Assembly: GCF_963678635.1 (NCBI RefSeq)
Contig: NC_087065.1
Coordinates: forward strand, 19,543,623 to 19,607,622
Direction of reading: 5' to 3'
DNA from: Symsagittifera roscoffensis
Lineage: Eukaryota > Xenacoelomorpha > Acoela > Convolutidae
Length of the DNA: 64,000 bases
The notes beneath the pieces are model-generated. The model did not search any database and was not told the DNA's origin. It was given only the letters and a program-made list of their open reading frames with translations. Position numbers and translations under genes: made by a program. Positions 29,428-38,586 of the stretch are shown piece by piece. How positions within the stretch are numbered: the stretch's first letter is position 1; each line of letters opens with the position of its first letter.

Positions 29428-32400
29428 TCAGCCTATACTTAAGTAATATTTCTTATGTAGATACACTTGTATGTTCGTATCAGAGAATATCACGTGTACA
29501 AGCGCGTACAATTCCCGAGGATGCAGTCTTCCTCTGTTTGGATCGTACACTGGAAGCGAGAGCTCCTTCACGTCCATTTCCACAAAGAAGTCCCTCAGCC
29601 TCGTCAAAGACAAGACTAGGTTTTCTGGGTCCACGTGCTGCTTCTCTGTCGCCCTCGTTACCAAGAAGCATAAGTACTTTCCCGGTATCTGCGACACCGC
29701 CGGAGGTAAGGCTGCTACGCCCCCTATCCCTGGTCTTTGCTTCCAAAGGAATTCCACGTTTTTGTATTCTCTCTTAAAATCTGCCGCTAGCGCTGTCCTA
29801 AAACTCATGTCTGCGGTGATCGCTATCGCACATGTCCTGTTTGTGAATATGAAATCAATGTCTGTTAGTATTATGTTACTAGAATACTCATTTGGTAAAT
29901 TAAAATATGACTCAACTACCCTGCCTATGTCAGGTTTCTTAGATTCTTCGCCTGTTTCTGCTTCTAAGTCTCCTGTTTCTCTTGCTATTCTTAATTTTTT
30001 TATTATCAAGTTTTCAATGTGGGTAAGTCCTACCCCCACTCCCCGGACAAAAATATCCGTCGACGTCCCCGTCGATCGCATACCGGGTATCAAGTCAAGG
30101 TTAGAAGCTGGAATGAGTAATCGTCCTTCCTGGGCAGCCCAGGAAGGATCATCTCGTTCAGTCTTGATGTATTTCATGCTTTCACGATCTACGTCTTGAA
30201 TCGTGACGCTGGTCTCCTCTGGATCCGAGGTCGTTTCATTCAGCCACTCTAAGACACGCAGGTTCGTCAGGTCTTGTTCATATGACTGCTGTTGCTCATC
30301 GTCAAATTCTACCTCGGGTTTCGACCAGTCATCAACCCACTCATCGTTGTGATCATCGACTATGTCAATGTCCTGTGACACAGTTATTTCCTCCAGACCC
30401 ACTACTTCCTCCACTATTTTCTTTAGATCTATCCTATCCACTACAAAGTCGTCACCGTAAGGATTGTATTTCTTTCTTGGTCTCATTCCGTCCTTCTGAC
30501 GAGTCTGCATCGTGAACGGAAGATCCGGCTCCAAGTTCTTTGGAACCTCTATCTGTTCGGGATCCTGCCAATCTTCTTCTGCGTAGGGTAAGGTTTCATC
30601 GTCCGCTTCGATCCGTTCGTTTGGATCCAGGTCCAGTGGTGTATCCGTACCTTCCTCTACGATTTCGTTTCCATCGTTCTTCTCCCTGGTGCCTTTTTCA
30701 TTGACCTCACAAGCAGGATCCATCATTAGATAATCCCCTTCTTCCATGTCTGCAGGTATACACCAGTCTTCTGTCGATGAATTGTGTGGCTTGATGTTCT
30801 CGTAGTGGGCAGCTCGGCCAGTACTCAGTCTATAAAAGCGTCCCTCCTGGTGCACCTCCGTAATCATGAAGGGTCCCCTCCACTTCTTTAGAAGCTTCTT
30901 TGTCCCTTTCGGTGGTATAACGTTCTGAAATACCCATACGTAGTCTCCCACCGAGTAAGCCTTTGCACCAGCTGCTTTCTTGTCGAATCTTTTCCTCTGC
31001 CTTGCCTGTGCCTGCTGAGTGTTTCGTCTACACAAATCGTTCAACTCCTGTTGGCGTTTGATCACATCCCTCACGTAGACCTGTGGGGACGTTCTCTTTC
31101 CCTCATATTCTGGGTAGAAGAAGGTTAAGGGTAAAGACTTTTCGTGTCCAGTTAGCATCATGTGTGGACTGACTCCAGTGGTGGAGTGTTGCGTGCTATT
31201 ATATGCCCCCATCACCTGTGGAAGGTATCTGTCCCAATCGGTCATATACCTGGAACAATATACTCTCAGCATCGACACTAACGTCCTATTCTGTCTTTCC
31301 ACCAAGCCATTCGTCTGAGGGTGGTATGTCGTGGAGTGAGCCTGAGCGACCTGTGAGCGTCTCATAAGCTCTTTCGTAAGCTCTCCTACGAAAGCTGTTC
31401 CATTGTCCGATTGAAACGTCATCGGACAACCATGCCTTGCTATCCATGTATTGATCAGGTGGTCGCATGTCTCTTCCGCCGAGGCAGTTATGCAGGGCAC
31501 GGCCTCTGCATACTTCGTAAAATGATCTATCATGACCAGCACCTGATTGTAACCATTGTCTGTCATGCTTATCTTTTGGTGATCTATTTGCACCACCTCG
31601 TTGAATTCAGACGACTCAATCGATTGTAAAGGAAATCGCAACTTCCTAGGATCCTTGACCTGTTGGCATGACAGACATGCTGTTACCCGTTTCTCGCATG
31701 CCTTTTTCATCCCAGGCCACTCAAAGCGCTTCAGGATCCTCTGATATACTTTGTCGATCCCCTGATGGCCCATTTGATCATGTGACCTGAATAATAATTC
31801 TGTCTGATAAAGTTGCGGTAATATTATCGCGTTATACTTGTACAGGACTCTGTCTTCCTCCCTTCTTTTGCAAGCCACAATCCCGTCCTTGTTCAGAAAT
31901 AATCTCCCCTCCTTCTGCATGAAGTATTGTCTCAGGATCCTATAGCTGTCTTCTTCTAGGTCACCTTTGTCTGGTGCACCGTTTTCTATCCACCTTTTTA
32001 GGTTGCTTGTCATGCGATCATTTCTCTGCGCCCTTAGAAGGTCCGAGAGTCTGTATCTCGCCTTCAAGTACGTCTTCATGACCCTCATCTGACTATTCAG
32101 CTCGTTGGGTTGATGTGTATCTTCTTCCATCTTAACGCACCAAATCTTCGCCAACGGTTGTGTTTCTTGTTCAAACGGCAGAAGATCAGTCCTGACTACC
32201 TCTTTCTGCGGCAACAGGCTTACCGCTATTGTCTCCAAGTCATCCGCTGCGTTGTCAAAGACTCTTTCGCTCGGTAAAAGGTAGCGATCGCTGTCCGGAT
32301 CCTGGTACACCTCTCTGTCCAGGTCCCTTGCCCGAGTTTCCACTAGTAGCGTGTGTATCGCCAGTTCTGACAGTTCTGATCCCGATGTCGAATCCCTGTC

Positions 32401-32655
32401 TGAATAGGTGTTCATTCTTGAGCTTTCTGAATTATCATCCGTCGAAGGTGTTATGCTGGATACTGCACGCTCCTCCAGATCATGTCTGTACTTTCTTCGC
32501 ATCCATCTGAACTCCCCGGACAAAACCTTGTTCTCTAGGTCCTGTTTCTCGTCAGGAATTTTCTCGTCTATCTCGGACTCCCCGGACAAATTTTCTTGTC
32601 CCGGGTGTTGATCTTGTGATCTTTGGCTTTTCTCTTTATCCTTCTCCCCGGACAG
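29428..32655 (-). CDS. Pol part 3: integrase with long extension ending in a macro domain
   Basis: This frame continues directly from the RT/RNase H ORF across one TAA (32658-32656); it has no ATG at the junction. Numbering from 32589, the zinc-binding domain uses H270, H275, C305 and C308; the core has D336, D395 and E431 (D-x35-E); a GPF module (WRGPFMITEV) lies at ~570. This enzyme would insert element DNA into the genome. Residues 620-830 are acidic. Residues ~905-1050 resemble a macro domain of the TARG1/OARD1 type: ITADMSFRTALAADFKREY for the first ligand loop and helix, GKYLCFLVTR, then ENLVLSLTRLRDFF and VKELSLPVYDPNRGRL. The usual GxG-type loop glycines are changed, so ADP-ribose binding or hydrolysis is uncertain. 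A macro domain after a gypsy integrase is unusual. Confidence 0.85.
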   Translation of the reverse strand: MSGEKDKEKSQRSQDQHPGQENLSGESEIDEKIPDEKQDLENKVLSGEFRWMRRKYRHDLEERAVSSITPSTDDNSESSRMNTYSDRDSTSGSELSELAIHTLLVETRARDLDREVYQDPDSDRYLLPSERVFDNAADDLETIAVSLLPQKEVVRTDLLPFEQETQPLAKIWCVKMEEDTHQPNELNSQMRVMKTYLKARYRLSDLLRAQRNDRMTSNLKRWIENGAPDKGDLEEDSYRILRQYFMQKEGRLFLNKDGIVACKRREEDRVLYKYNAIILPQLYQTELLFRSHDQMGHQGIDKVYQRILKRFEWPGMKKACEKRVTACLSCQQVKDPRKLRFPLQSIESSEFNEVVQIDHQKISMTDNGYNQVLVMIDHFTKYAEAVPCITASAEETCDHLINTWIARHGCPMTFQSDNGTAFVGELTKELMRRSQVAQAHSTTYHPQTNGLVERQNRTLVSMLRVYCSRYMTDWDRYLPQVMGAYNSTQHSTTGVSPHMMLTGHEKSLPLTFFYPEYEGKRTSPQVYVRDVIKRQQELNDLCRRNTQQAQARQRKRFDKKAAGAKAYSVGDYVWVFQNVIPPKGTKKLLKKWRGPFMITEVHQEGRFYRLSTGRAAHYENIKPHNSSTEDWCIPADMEEGDYLMMDPACEVNEKGTREKNDGNEIVEEGTDTPLDLDPNERIEADDETLPYAEEDWQDPEQIEVPKNLEPDLPFTMQTRQKDGMRPRKKYNPYGDDFVVDRIDLKKIVEEVVGLEEITVSQDIDIVDDHNDEWVDDWSKPEVEFDDEQQQSYEQDLTNLRVLEWLNETTSDPEETSVTIQDVDRESMKYIKTERDDPSWAAQEGRLLIPASNLDLIPGMRSTGTSTDIFVRGVGVGLTHIENLIIKKLRIARETGDLEAETGEESKKPDIGRVVESYFNLPNEYSSNIILTDIDFIFTNRTCAIAITADMSFRTALAADFKREYKNVEFLWKQRPGIGGVAALPPAVSQIPGKYLCFLVTRATEKQHVDPENLVLSLTRLRDFFVEMDVKELSLPVYDPNRGRLHPRELYALVHVIFSDTNIQVYLHKKYYLSIG
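30038..30050 (-). repeat. PPT-like 13-mer inside the integrase extension
   Basis: TTGTCCGGGGAGT on the minus strand is identical to 32511-32523 and 32577-32589, but here it is read in a different codon phase (VRGV rather than LSGE). That points to a nucleic-acid role rather than a protein repeat. Confidence 0.6.
32511..32655 (-). repeat. Three PPT-like motifs spaced exactly 66 bp at the RNase H/integrase junction
   Basis: Copies of (T/C)TGTCCGGGGAG(T/A) start at plus-strand positions 32511, 32577 and 32643, each 66 bases (22 codons) apart, so each begins a 22-residue unit starting LSGE. The first copy in reading order lies immediately after the TAA stop. The motif also abuts the 3' LTR at 19252. 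Possible roles are internal plus-strand priming, repeated protease cleavage sites, or a recoding signal. Confidence 0.7.
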
Positions 32656-34440
32656 TTAGTCTTGCAGCAGATTTTGTTCTACAACTTCACCCTCTTTATC
32701 CCAGTCCACAAAGGTGACGGTTTTCTTCTGCTTGCTGCTCTCCTGTTCTTTCTGTCCGTATGAAGTACTGGTTAAAATCTCTTGGGGTATTGAGGATACT
32801 AGTTGCTGAACTATTGTCCTACAATCCCTCTCGTTCTCTTCGTGCTGTCGTCTGGACGGCATAATCTTCATTTTCTTTCTGACTGTTAGCGATGCCACTG
32901 CTGCTGTCCACTCGGGGTCATCTCTGGTCACTTCTCTTTCTAACAATCCACCCAGCATCCGCATCACTTGTAGTGTGACTTGCACCGTTTTATCCAATAA
33001 TGAGAGGCTGTTTATATTCATGCGAGAGAGTTTTTGCTGGACCAGGTTCGAGCGCAGCAATAAATCCAACGGGATCGGGTCCTCCTTGGACAGGATCTTT
33101 ATCTCGGCTGCTTTCTCTACAGGTAACTCAGGATGTCCTGGAATTGGATGTCCAGACTTATCCAACCATCTCGTTAAGGGAAGCGCTTCATAAGTTTCTT
33201 TGTCCAGAAACGAGAATCCCTCCTTTATCTCCGCCTGATTGGCCTGCTTCTGCTCCAATCTTTCATAGAACTCAGTTTTCTTGCTGAGGCTGTCAGCATT
33301 CTGGTGTTTATCACGCATCCTATGTTCGATTATCATATGGTAGCCATCCAATCTTACTATCCATCTACCAATATAACTCTGATCCATCGAGTAGGTTTTC
33401 AACCAGGATAACGCTCTGTTGTCCACGCGTAACTTGAAGGGAGCACTCCCCAAGTATGCACGGTACTTTTCCACAAAGGTGACTACTGCAAACATCTCTG
33501 CTTTTGGTGCGCCATATTTCATCTCTGTGTCACTCAAGACCTTGCTGCCGTATGCAATGGGACGGAGAACTGTTCTTCCGTTCCATTCTTGCTCTTGATG
33601 CAAGATTCCTGAGATGGCCACCACCGATGCATCTGTGTCGAGAACATACATGCCCTTTTCTGTAGGCATGCCCAGCACTGGCGCTTCACACAGTTCCCGC
33701 TTTATGTTCTCGAAAGCAACCTGTGCCTCATCGTTCCATTCGAACTTCTTCCCTTTGTTGCGCATCAGCTTCTGCATCGGATACACCTTGTCCGCATATC
33801 CTTTAATGAATTCTCGGTAGTAATTGGCAAACCCTAGGAAGCTCATGAGCTGTGTGTCCGTTCTGGGAGCTTTCCATGTCAACACTGCTTCCACTGCTTC
33901 CGGGTCCGGCCTCACACCATGCCTATCCACCATTCTTCCTAGGTACTTTATCGAATCCCTAAGGATTTCACATTTCAATGGTTTGCACTTTAATCCTGCT
34001 CTTTTCATGCATCCAAAGACCTCATCAAGCCTATCAATGTGGTCTTCCAGGGTCGGTGTCGCTATGACCACGTCATCCACGTAACACATCACGAGATTCC
34101 CGTACTTCTTGGTCACTCTCGTCAAAGCCTGAGCCATCAGTCTTTGAAAAGTGGCCGTTGCATTGCACAAGCCGAAGGGCATCCTCTTCCACTGGTACAA
34201 TCCCAATTCACACGCGAATCCGGTTTTCTCTCTGTCCTTCTTTCGCAAAGGGACCTGCCAGAAGGCAGAACCTAAGTCCAATGTGGTGAAGAACTTGGCA
34301 TCACCAAGCTTAGATAGGCTCTCGTCTATTCGCGGTATCGGGTACGCATCTTTAATCGTTACCGCGTTCAAGTAACGAAAGTCGCAACAAAATCTAAGCT
34401 GCCCCCTTTCTTTTAAGCCATGACTACCCCGCAAGCCCAC
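32656..34440 (-). CDS. Pol part 2: reverse transcriptase and RNase H
   Basis: Residue numbers count from 34440. The RT fingers carry LRFCCDFRYLNAVTIKDAYP; motif A is FTTLDLGSAFWQVPL (D55), followed by MPFGLCNATATFQRLM and motif C YVDD (120-123). RNase H follows with D268/D270 (LDTDAS), E315, D340 and D383 (HQNADSLSKK). All catalytic acids are present. This is clearly Ty3/gypsy-type. The RT N-terminus is in a different frame (34413-35174), and the two overlap by 28 bases; rejoining needs a -1 step. The C-terminal ~200 residues lead to a TAA, after which the same frame resumes as integrase. Confidence 0.9.
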   Translation of the reverse strand: MGLRGSHGLKERGQLRFCCDFRYLNAVTIKDAYPIPRIDESLSKLGDAKFFTTLDLGSAFWQVPLRKKDREKTGFACELGLYQWKRMPFGLCNATATFQRLMAQALTRVTKKYGNLVMCYVDDVVIATPTLEDHIDRLDEVFGCMKRAGLKCKPLKCEILRDSIKYLGRMVDRHGVRPDPEAVEAVLTWKAPRTDTQLMSFLGFANYYREFIKGYADKVYPMQKLMRNKGKKFEWNDEAQVAFENIKRELCEAPVLGMPTEKGMYVLDTDASVVAISGILHQEQEWNGRTVLRPIAYGSKVLSDTEMKYGAPKAEMFAVVTFVEKYRAYLGSAPFKLRVDNRALSWLKTYSMDQSYIGRWIVRLDGYHMIIEHRMRDKHQNADSLSKKTEFYERLEQKQANQAEIKEGFSFLDKETYEALPLTRWLDKSGHPIPGHPELPVEKAAEIKILSKEDPIPLDLLLRSNLVQQKLSRMNINSLSLLDKTVQVTLQVMRMLGGLLEREVTRDDPEWTAAVASLTVRKKMKIMPSRRQHEENERDCRTIVQQLVSSIPQEILTSTSYGQKEQESSKQKKTVTFVDWDKEGEVVEQNLLQD

Positions 34441-35174
34441 GGCGATTTCGAGGGTTCTATCATGTCGTATTCAAGCAACATTTCTATTTCTGTTCGGCAC
34501 GCTTCCGATTTCTGTGGCGTCATTCGCCTTGCGCCTTCCCTATGGGGGACGGCGCCTTCTTCTAGTTCGATTTCGTGTTCGACGAAATTACAGCAACCGA
34601 TGTCCGCCTTATGTTTTGAAAATACATCTGCGTTCCGATTTAGGAGGTCCCGCAATTTTTCGAAATCTCCCTCACCTATTTTCCCTTTTAAATGTTCTAT
34701 CTCTGGCAAAACCGGTTTGTCAGATTCTAGTTCATATGACGAGGGGCGTTCCGGAAAATTCGAGCAGCTTGATAAGCCGTCGTCCGTTTCGGATTTCATT
34801 GAAAACAATTTATGAATAGATTTTAATTCATTAATTCTCTTTAAAATTTTATCTTTATTGGCATGATAAGGACAGTCTTTCACACTATATTTCTTCAAGT
34901 TTTGTGTCTCCTCATAGTCGGTCCTCATTGGCAAAGCGTAGCCAAGCTTCTTTCCACGCTGGATTGAAACCGTGGTGTCCAGTGTGTTCAACAACACACT
35001 GACACACAGTCGGTTTCGCGTTACCGAGAAGCTCCGGCCTAAAATCACCGAACTCTGACTATTTGGATTCGGTACTAAGCAAACCTGTTTACTATCACTT
35101 AACGAATTTAAATTTCTCATTCTAAAAATTGCTACTACAGCTTGTCCTGGTTGTAATTTTACTTTTCTATCCAA
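34413..35174 (-). CDS. Pol part 1b: linker and RT N-terminal segment in a shifted frame
   Basis: 253 codons, beginning at a non-ATG codon in the overlap with the protease ORF (35167-35174). They run through a linker to the RT start (IEMLLEYDMIEPSKSPWACG), which in gypsy RTs precedes the LRFCCDFR-type segment found in the next ORF. Entry from the protease frame needs a +1 (or -2) shift at a run of eight T (35173-35180, minus strand); exit needs -1 near 34418. The two shifts cancel. Either this is a pair of recoding sites or, more simply, one inserted and one lost base. Confidence 0.75.
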   Translation of the reverse strand: MDRKVKLQPGQAVVAIFRMRNLNSLSDSKQVCLVPNPNSQSSVILGRSFSVTRNRLCVSVLLNTLDTTVSIQRGKKLGYALPMRTDYEETQNLKKYSVKDCPYHANKDKILKRINELKSIHKLFSMKSETDDGLSSCSNFPERPSSYELESDKPVLPEIEHLKGKIGEGDFEKLRDLLNRNADVFSKHKADIGCCNFVEHEIELEEGAVPHREGARRMTPQKSEACRTEIEMLLEYDMIEPSKSPWACGVVMA

Positions 35175-36648
35175 AAAAAACTGGTACCTTATTTTCGTCT
35201 GTTATTATCCTATAAATGGTTTTCTTAACATACTTTCGGTCCGGGTTCCTAATCCGTATTAGAACGTTGTTCAAGTCAATCATCACGTCAAAATTCCTGA
35301 CAAAATCTCTGCCCAAGATGAATTGGTCGGCGTCGTCCAGATTCTCTACCACCAGGAAGCTCATCCAAAGGTCTCGTCCTCCCATGTGAAGGACCGTTAT
35401 CGGTGTTCTTCCGGCTACGTAGATAGCTCCTCGATTTGCGGCGGCCAGTCGGAGATTTGTAGGTATCAGAACTTCTCGCTTGAAGCCCATTCTTTCCCAG
35501 GTTTTTATCGGCATCACACTCACCACCGCTCCTGTGTCCAGAAGCCCTGTGACTCCGATTTTTATTCCGTTGGTGTCGAGCAGATGTGCTGTCACATCTG
35601 CTTCATATCCAATGTGTACCGCGTCTTGTTCCATCATGGCGTCATGGCCTATCCTGCGGAGTTTGAGTTCCTCTTCACCCAGATAGATCTGCCCCATTTG
35701 GTCATCATCTGTTGTTATGTAAGTCCTGGTGTAGATACTGATTCCATCCACATTCAGCATTATTTGATACGGCCCATAGACCTCCATGTAGCGTCCATGA
35801 AGTTTCTTCATGCGAGGGCCACCCGTCGTTAGAAGTGCTCGCACAGCTCTCGACTCAGTGCGTGGCTCCACCTGCCTCAGATAATCTGCATATGTGTCCA
35901 AATGCATTAAAGTGAACTCTGATGGTTCACTCAGATTTCTTATTACCTGGTGTCCAGCCACTGAGATTATCGACTGTATCTTCTTCCCCTGCGGCGCCAT
36001 GCCGAACCTCTTACCGGAGATCACTTTTAGTTTCATATCTAAACTGCTTGGTGTTTTCGTCTCTTCGAACTCCGTTGCTTCGAAGGTATTCAATTGCTCC
36101 TGAAGCTTTTCATTTTCCAGTTCAAGTTTCACTTTTTGTTCGATCTCTTTCGTCACCAATTCCTGTTGTACTCTATTTAGAGCATCCCTTGCGGCTGTCT
36201 TATAATCGATCTTGAAATCCTCAGCTGCAGTCGCTGGTTCCGGCTCATGTGTCTCCCCTGTAACCGCTTGCATTTTCTTTGCCGCCAGCTCTTGAGGTTT
36301 GTCCTTTCTGCGTGCTTCCGCTTCACTCAAAAGTCGAGCCTTGCTGGCTTTCACTCCTGACAAAGCTTCTTCATGTCTTGGATGCTTGATGTCTGCCACT
36401 GCATCCCAGAATTGCGGACAGTCTGATTTAAAATGACCTTCCAAGTTACAAAAGAAACACCTCGGGCCGAATTTCGCTATTACTCCTCTCATGAAATCCC
36501 CATGGTCCAATTCTGACGCATCTTCGTCCTCGAGGCTAAAGCCTATTGCTTTCATGCCCTGTTTGTAAGCTGGGCATGCTGACACATGATGGTCTGTTGA
36601 ACTGCAATTAGCACAAGAGCGTCTCTTGTCCATATCATCCCTCGGTTT
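35167..36648 (-). CDS. Nucleocapsid knuckles plus aspartic protease
   Basis: It is in frame with Gag across a single TAG (36651-36649); the first ATG is 36633. Numbering from that ATG, two perfect CCHC knuckles are present: C7-x2-C10-x4-H15-x4-C20 and C59-x2-C62-x4-H67-x4-C72. They would bind element RNA. A coiled-coil stretch (~145-195) follows. The protease has GLLDTGAVVSVMP (D366-T-G) and the flap-end motif ILGRDF at ~440. This protease would cleave the Gag-Pol precursor. It is odd that the knuckles lie after the Gag stop, so Gag made without readthrough would lack them. Confidence 0.9.
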   Translation of the reverse strand, partial: KPRDDMDKRRSCANCSSTDHHVSACPAYKQGMKAIGFSLEDEDASELDHGDFMRGVIAKFGPRCFFCNLEGHFKSDCPQFWDAVADIKHPRHEEALSGVKASKARLLSEAEARRKDKPQELAAKKMQAVTGETHEPEPATAAEDFKIDYKTAARDALNRVQQELVTKEIEQKVKLELENEKLQEQLNTFEATEFEETKTPSSLDMKLKVISGKRFGMAPQGKKIQSIISVAGHQVIRNLSEPSEFTLMHLDTYADYLRQVEPRTESRAVRALLTTGGPRMKKLHGRYMEVYGPYQIMLNVDGISIYTRTYITTDDDQMGQIYLGEEELKLRRIGHDAMMEQDAVHIGYEADVTAHLLDTNGIKIGVTGLLDTGAVVSVMPIKTWERMGFKREVLIPTNLRLAAANRGAIYVAGRTPITVLHMGGRDLWMSFLVVENLDDADQFILGRDFVRNFDVMIDLNNVLIRIRNPDRKYVKKTIYRIITDENKVPVFFG

Positions 36649-38547
36649 CTACCAATTGTTCCCTTGGTTTGCTGGTCCGTTGTTAAAATTGCCATAGTTG
36701 TTCTTGTAATATCCAGATCTCGAAGGAGGTTTCAACAAAAGATACTCCTTTGATTTGAGCCTTAACTCCTCCGGTGTTGGCGCATTAGTTGATAGTGGTG
36801 TGTAGTGCGTTGCTAGCATCGTACGAAGTTCGTCATTTTTCACACCATCGATGAATTTTGAGGCTACGGCCAATTTCATCCTTCGGTTTGACTCATCCGG
36901 TTGGCTGCGTCTTCTCAGCATTTCCAAATCATTGAGAAACTTGTCTATGGTTTCATCCTCTCGTTGCCTCCGTTTCTCGAAGCGCATCATCGCCTGGTGC
37001 CCTTGCACCCCTGATCCGAAACGGTTTAACAAGATTTCGAAGATTTTCTCTGCAGTGTCACGTTGATACTGTTTCTTGGCCCTGACACAGTTCAGGGCTG
37101 TCCCTTCTAAGTTGCTGGTGAGCGCGCTGCATTCCTGTCTCTCAGACAAGTCCTCTTCCTCGAAATGCAGCTTCATTACCTCTATCCAGGTATCAATACA
37201 GCCATCAGATTCGTCTTTGTAGCATCTTGGCTTCTTAAAGACTCTTCTGGACTTCTCACTGCGTTCATTGGTTCTAGATAACCTCGTCAGGAATGTCTCC
37301 AGAGACCTGTTCAGGGGTTCAAATGCCGTGGCCATTGCAGTAGCATCCCTTGAGTGTCCCGTTTGAGTGTTCTCACACCTCGTAGAAGGCTCTGTGGGCG
37401 GTGCATCCCTGCAATCCGAATCACCGTGACTGTCTCCCGCTTGGCCCACATGACTCCTCCTCGGGCTTGCATGCCCCCTGCTGCCGGAATCACTTCTCCC
37501 AGTCGCATGTGTGCCTTGCATTGGTCGTTCGTTAGAGGTTTGTCTGTTCCCCGTTGAACTTGCTCTGTTGTTCGGGCCCCATGCTCCATTACCCCTTGTG
37601 GCATAGCCTGATGAACTGCCCCTGCTTCTAGCGGATCCATACGTCTTCCTCCTTTGATGTTCATTGAAGTTCACCCTCGGTTCCCTGCTGGGACCTCCCG
37701 AGTTCGGCCCTCCTTCTTTTGGTCCACTCTTGCTGCCTAGTAGCCCGTCCAACCTATCCATGATAGCCTGAGTTCGCCTCTCCATCATCGCATCCATCTT
37801 TGTGTCAAGAGTCCCAAGAGACTGCTCTTGCTGAATTCTTAACTTCTCCATGTCGGCTCTTAAGCGTAACTCCCTCTGTTCCGCTTCTCTTGTCATTCGA
37901 GACAAGTTCCTCGTCATGTGTTCATCCGTTCTCTCTTTCAAGCGTTTTTCGCTCCTGTCAACTTCTTGTCTGTTGCGGTTTATTTCTTCCCGCAGCCTTT
38001 CTCTCTCAATGTGAACCGCTCTTTCTAGTTCACTCATCCTTATTGACATTTGCTCGTTTTGTTCTCCTAAACTGTCCACTATGTTGTTTAAGGCTTCCTC
38101 TAGTGCTGCCCCGTTATCCACGAGTGGCGTTACTAGTGGTGGTATAACCCTGTCGGTCCCAGGTAACTTCGTGCTTGTCGAGATCCGGGCCTTGACTCTC
38201 TGCTTCAACGTCTTGTCATTATTTATTTCAGGATCAATTAACGCGTTGCCGAGCCCTCTGGTTCTATTCTCACCAGGTTGTGGCTCCGAACTTGCCCTAA
38301 TCGCGAAGTCTTTTGACTGGCCTGGTGTGTTTGCCTCTTTGCTTATCGTTGTCACTACTCCAAATTTGTCCGTGGTTCCAGTCTCTCTTCCGACGTGTGC
38401 CTCACTCTCCTGGATCGAACTATTGAGGCTTACTTGAGATCCAGAGTCCCCTTGCTCCTCTTCATCTTCTTCCTCCTGGGACTCACCATCGTTTCCTGCT
38501 CCTCCTCCCATGCTGAATGGAAAGATGTTTCCGAAGGTGTTCTTCAT
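36649..38547 (-). CDS. Gag (capsid precursor)
   Basis: 632 codons from ATG at 38547. The N-terminal ~130 residues are acidic and Ser-rich; ~150-260 is a long charged coiled coil (MSIRMSELERAVHIERERLR and onward); ~270-400 is Gly/Arg/Ser-rich. The final ~210 residues match the retrotransposon gag (capsid) fold, with DTWIEVMKLHFEE, FEILLNRFGSG, FEKRRQREDETIDKFLNDLE and a KFIDGV helix. It ends GNNW-TAG, and the same frame continues into the knuckle/protease ORF. Readthrough of UAG at gag/pol is known in gammaretroviruses; here it is inference. Confidence 0.85.
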   Translation of the reverse strand: MKNTFGNIFPFSMGGGAGNDGESQEEEDEEEQGDSGSQVSLNSSIQESEAHVGRETGTTDKFGVVTTISKEANTPGQSKDFAIRASSEPQPGENRTRGLGNALIDPEINNDKTLKQRVKARISTSTKLPGTDRVIPPLVTPLVDNGAALEEALNNIVDSLGEQNEQMSIRMSELERAVHIERERLREEINRNRQEVDRSEKRLKERTDEHMTRNLSRMTREAEQRELRLRADMEKLRIQQEQSLGTLDTKMDAMMERRTQAIMDRLDGLLGSKSGPKEGGPNSGGPSREPRVNFNEHQRRKTYGSARSRGSSSGYATRGNGAWGPNNRASSTGNRQTSNERPMQGTHATGRSDSGSRGHASPRRSHVGQAGDSHGDSDCRDAPPTEPSTRCENTQTGHSRDATAMATAFEPLNRSLETFLTRLSRTNERSEKSRRVFKKPRCYKDESDGCIDTWIEVMKLHFEEEDLSERQECSALTSNLEGTALNCVRAKKQYQRDTAEKIFEILLNRFGSGVQGHQAMMRFEKRRQREDETIDKFLNDLEMLRRRSQPDESNRRMKLAVASKFIDGVKNDELRTMLATHYTPLSTNAPTPEELRLKSKEYLLLKPPSRSGYYKNNYGNFNNGPANQGNNW

Positions 38548-38586
38548 TCTTTCTGAGAACGATGATGATGTCGTTTGTTTCCCAGT

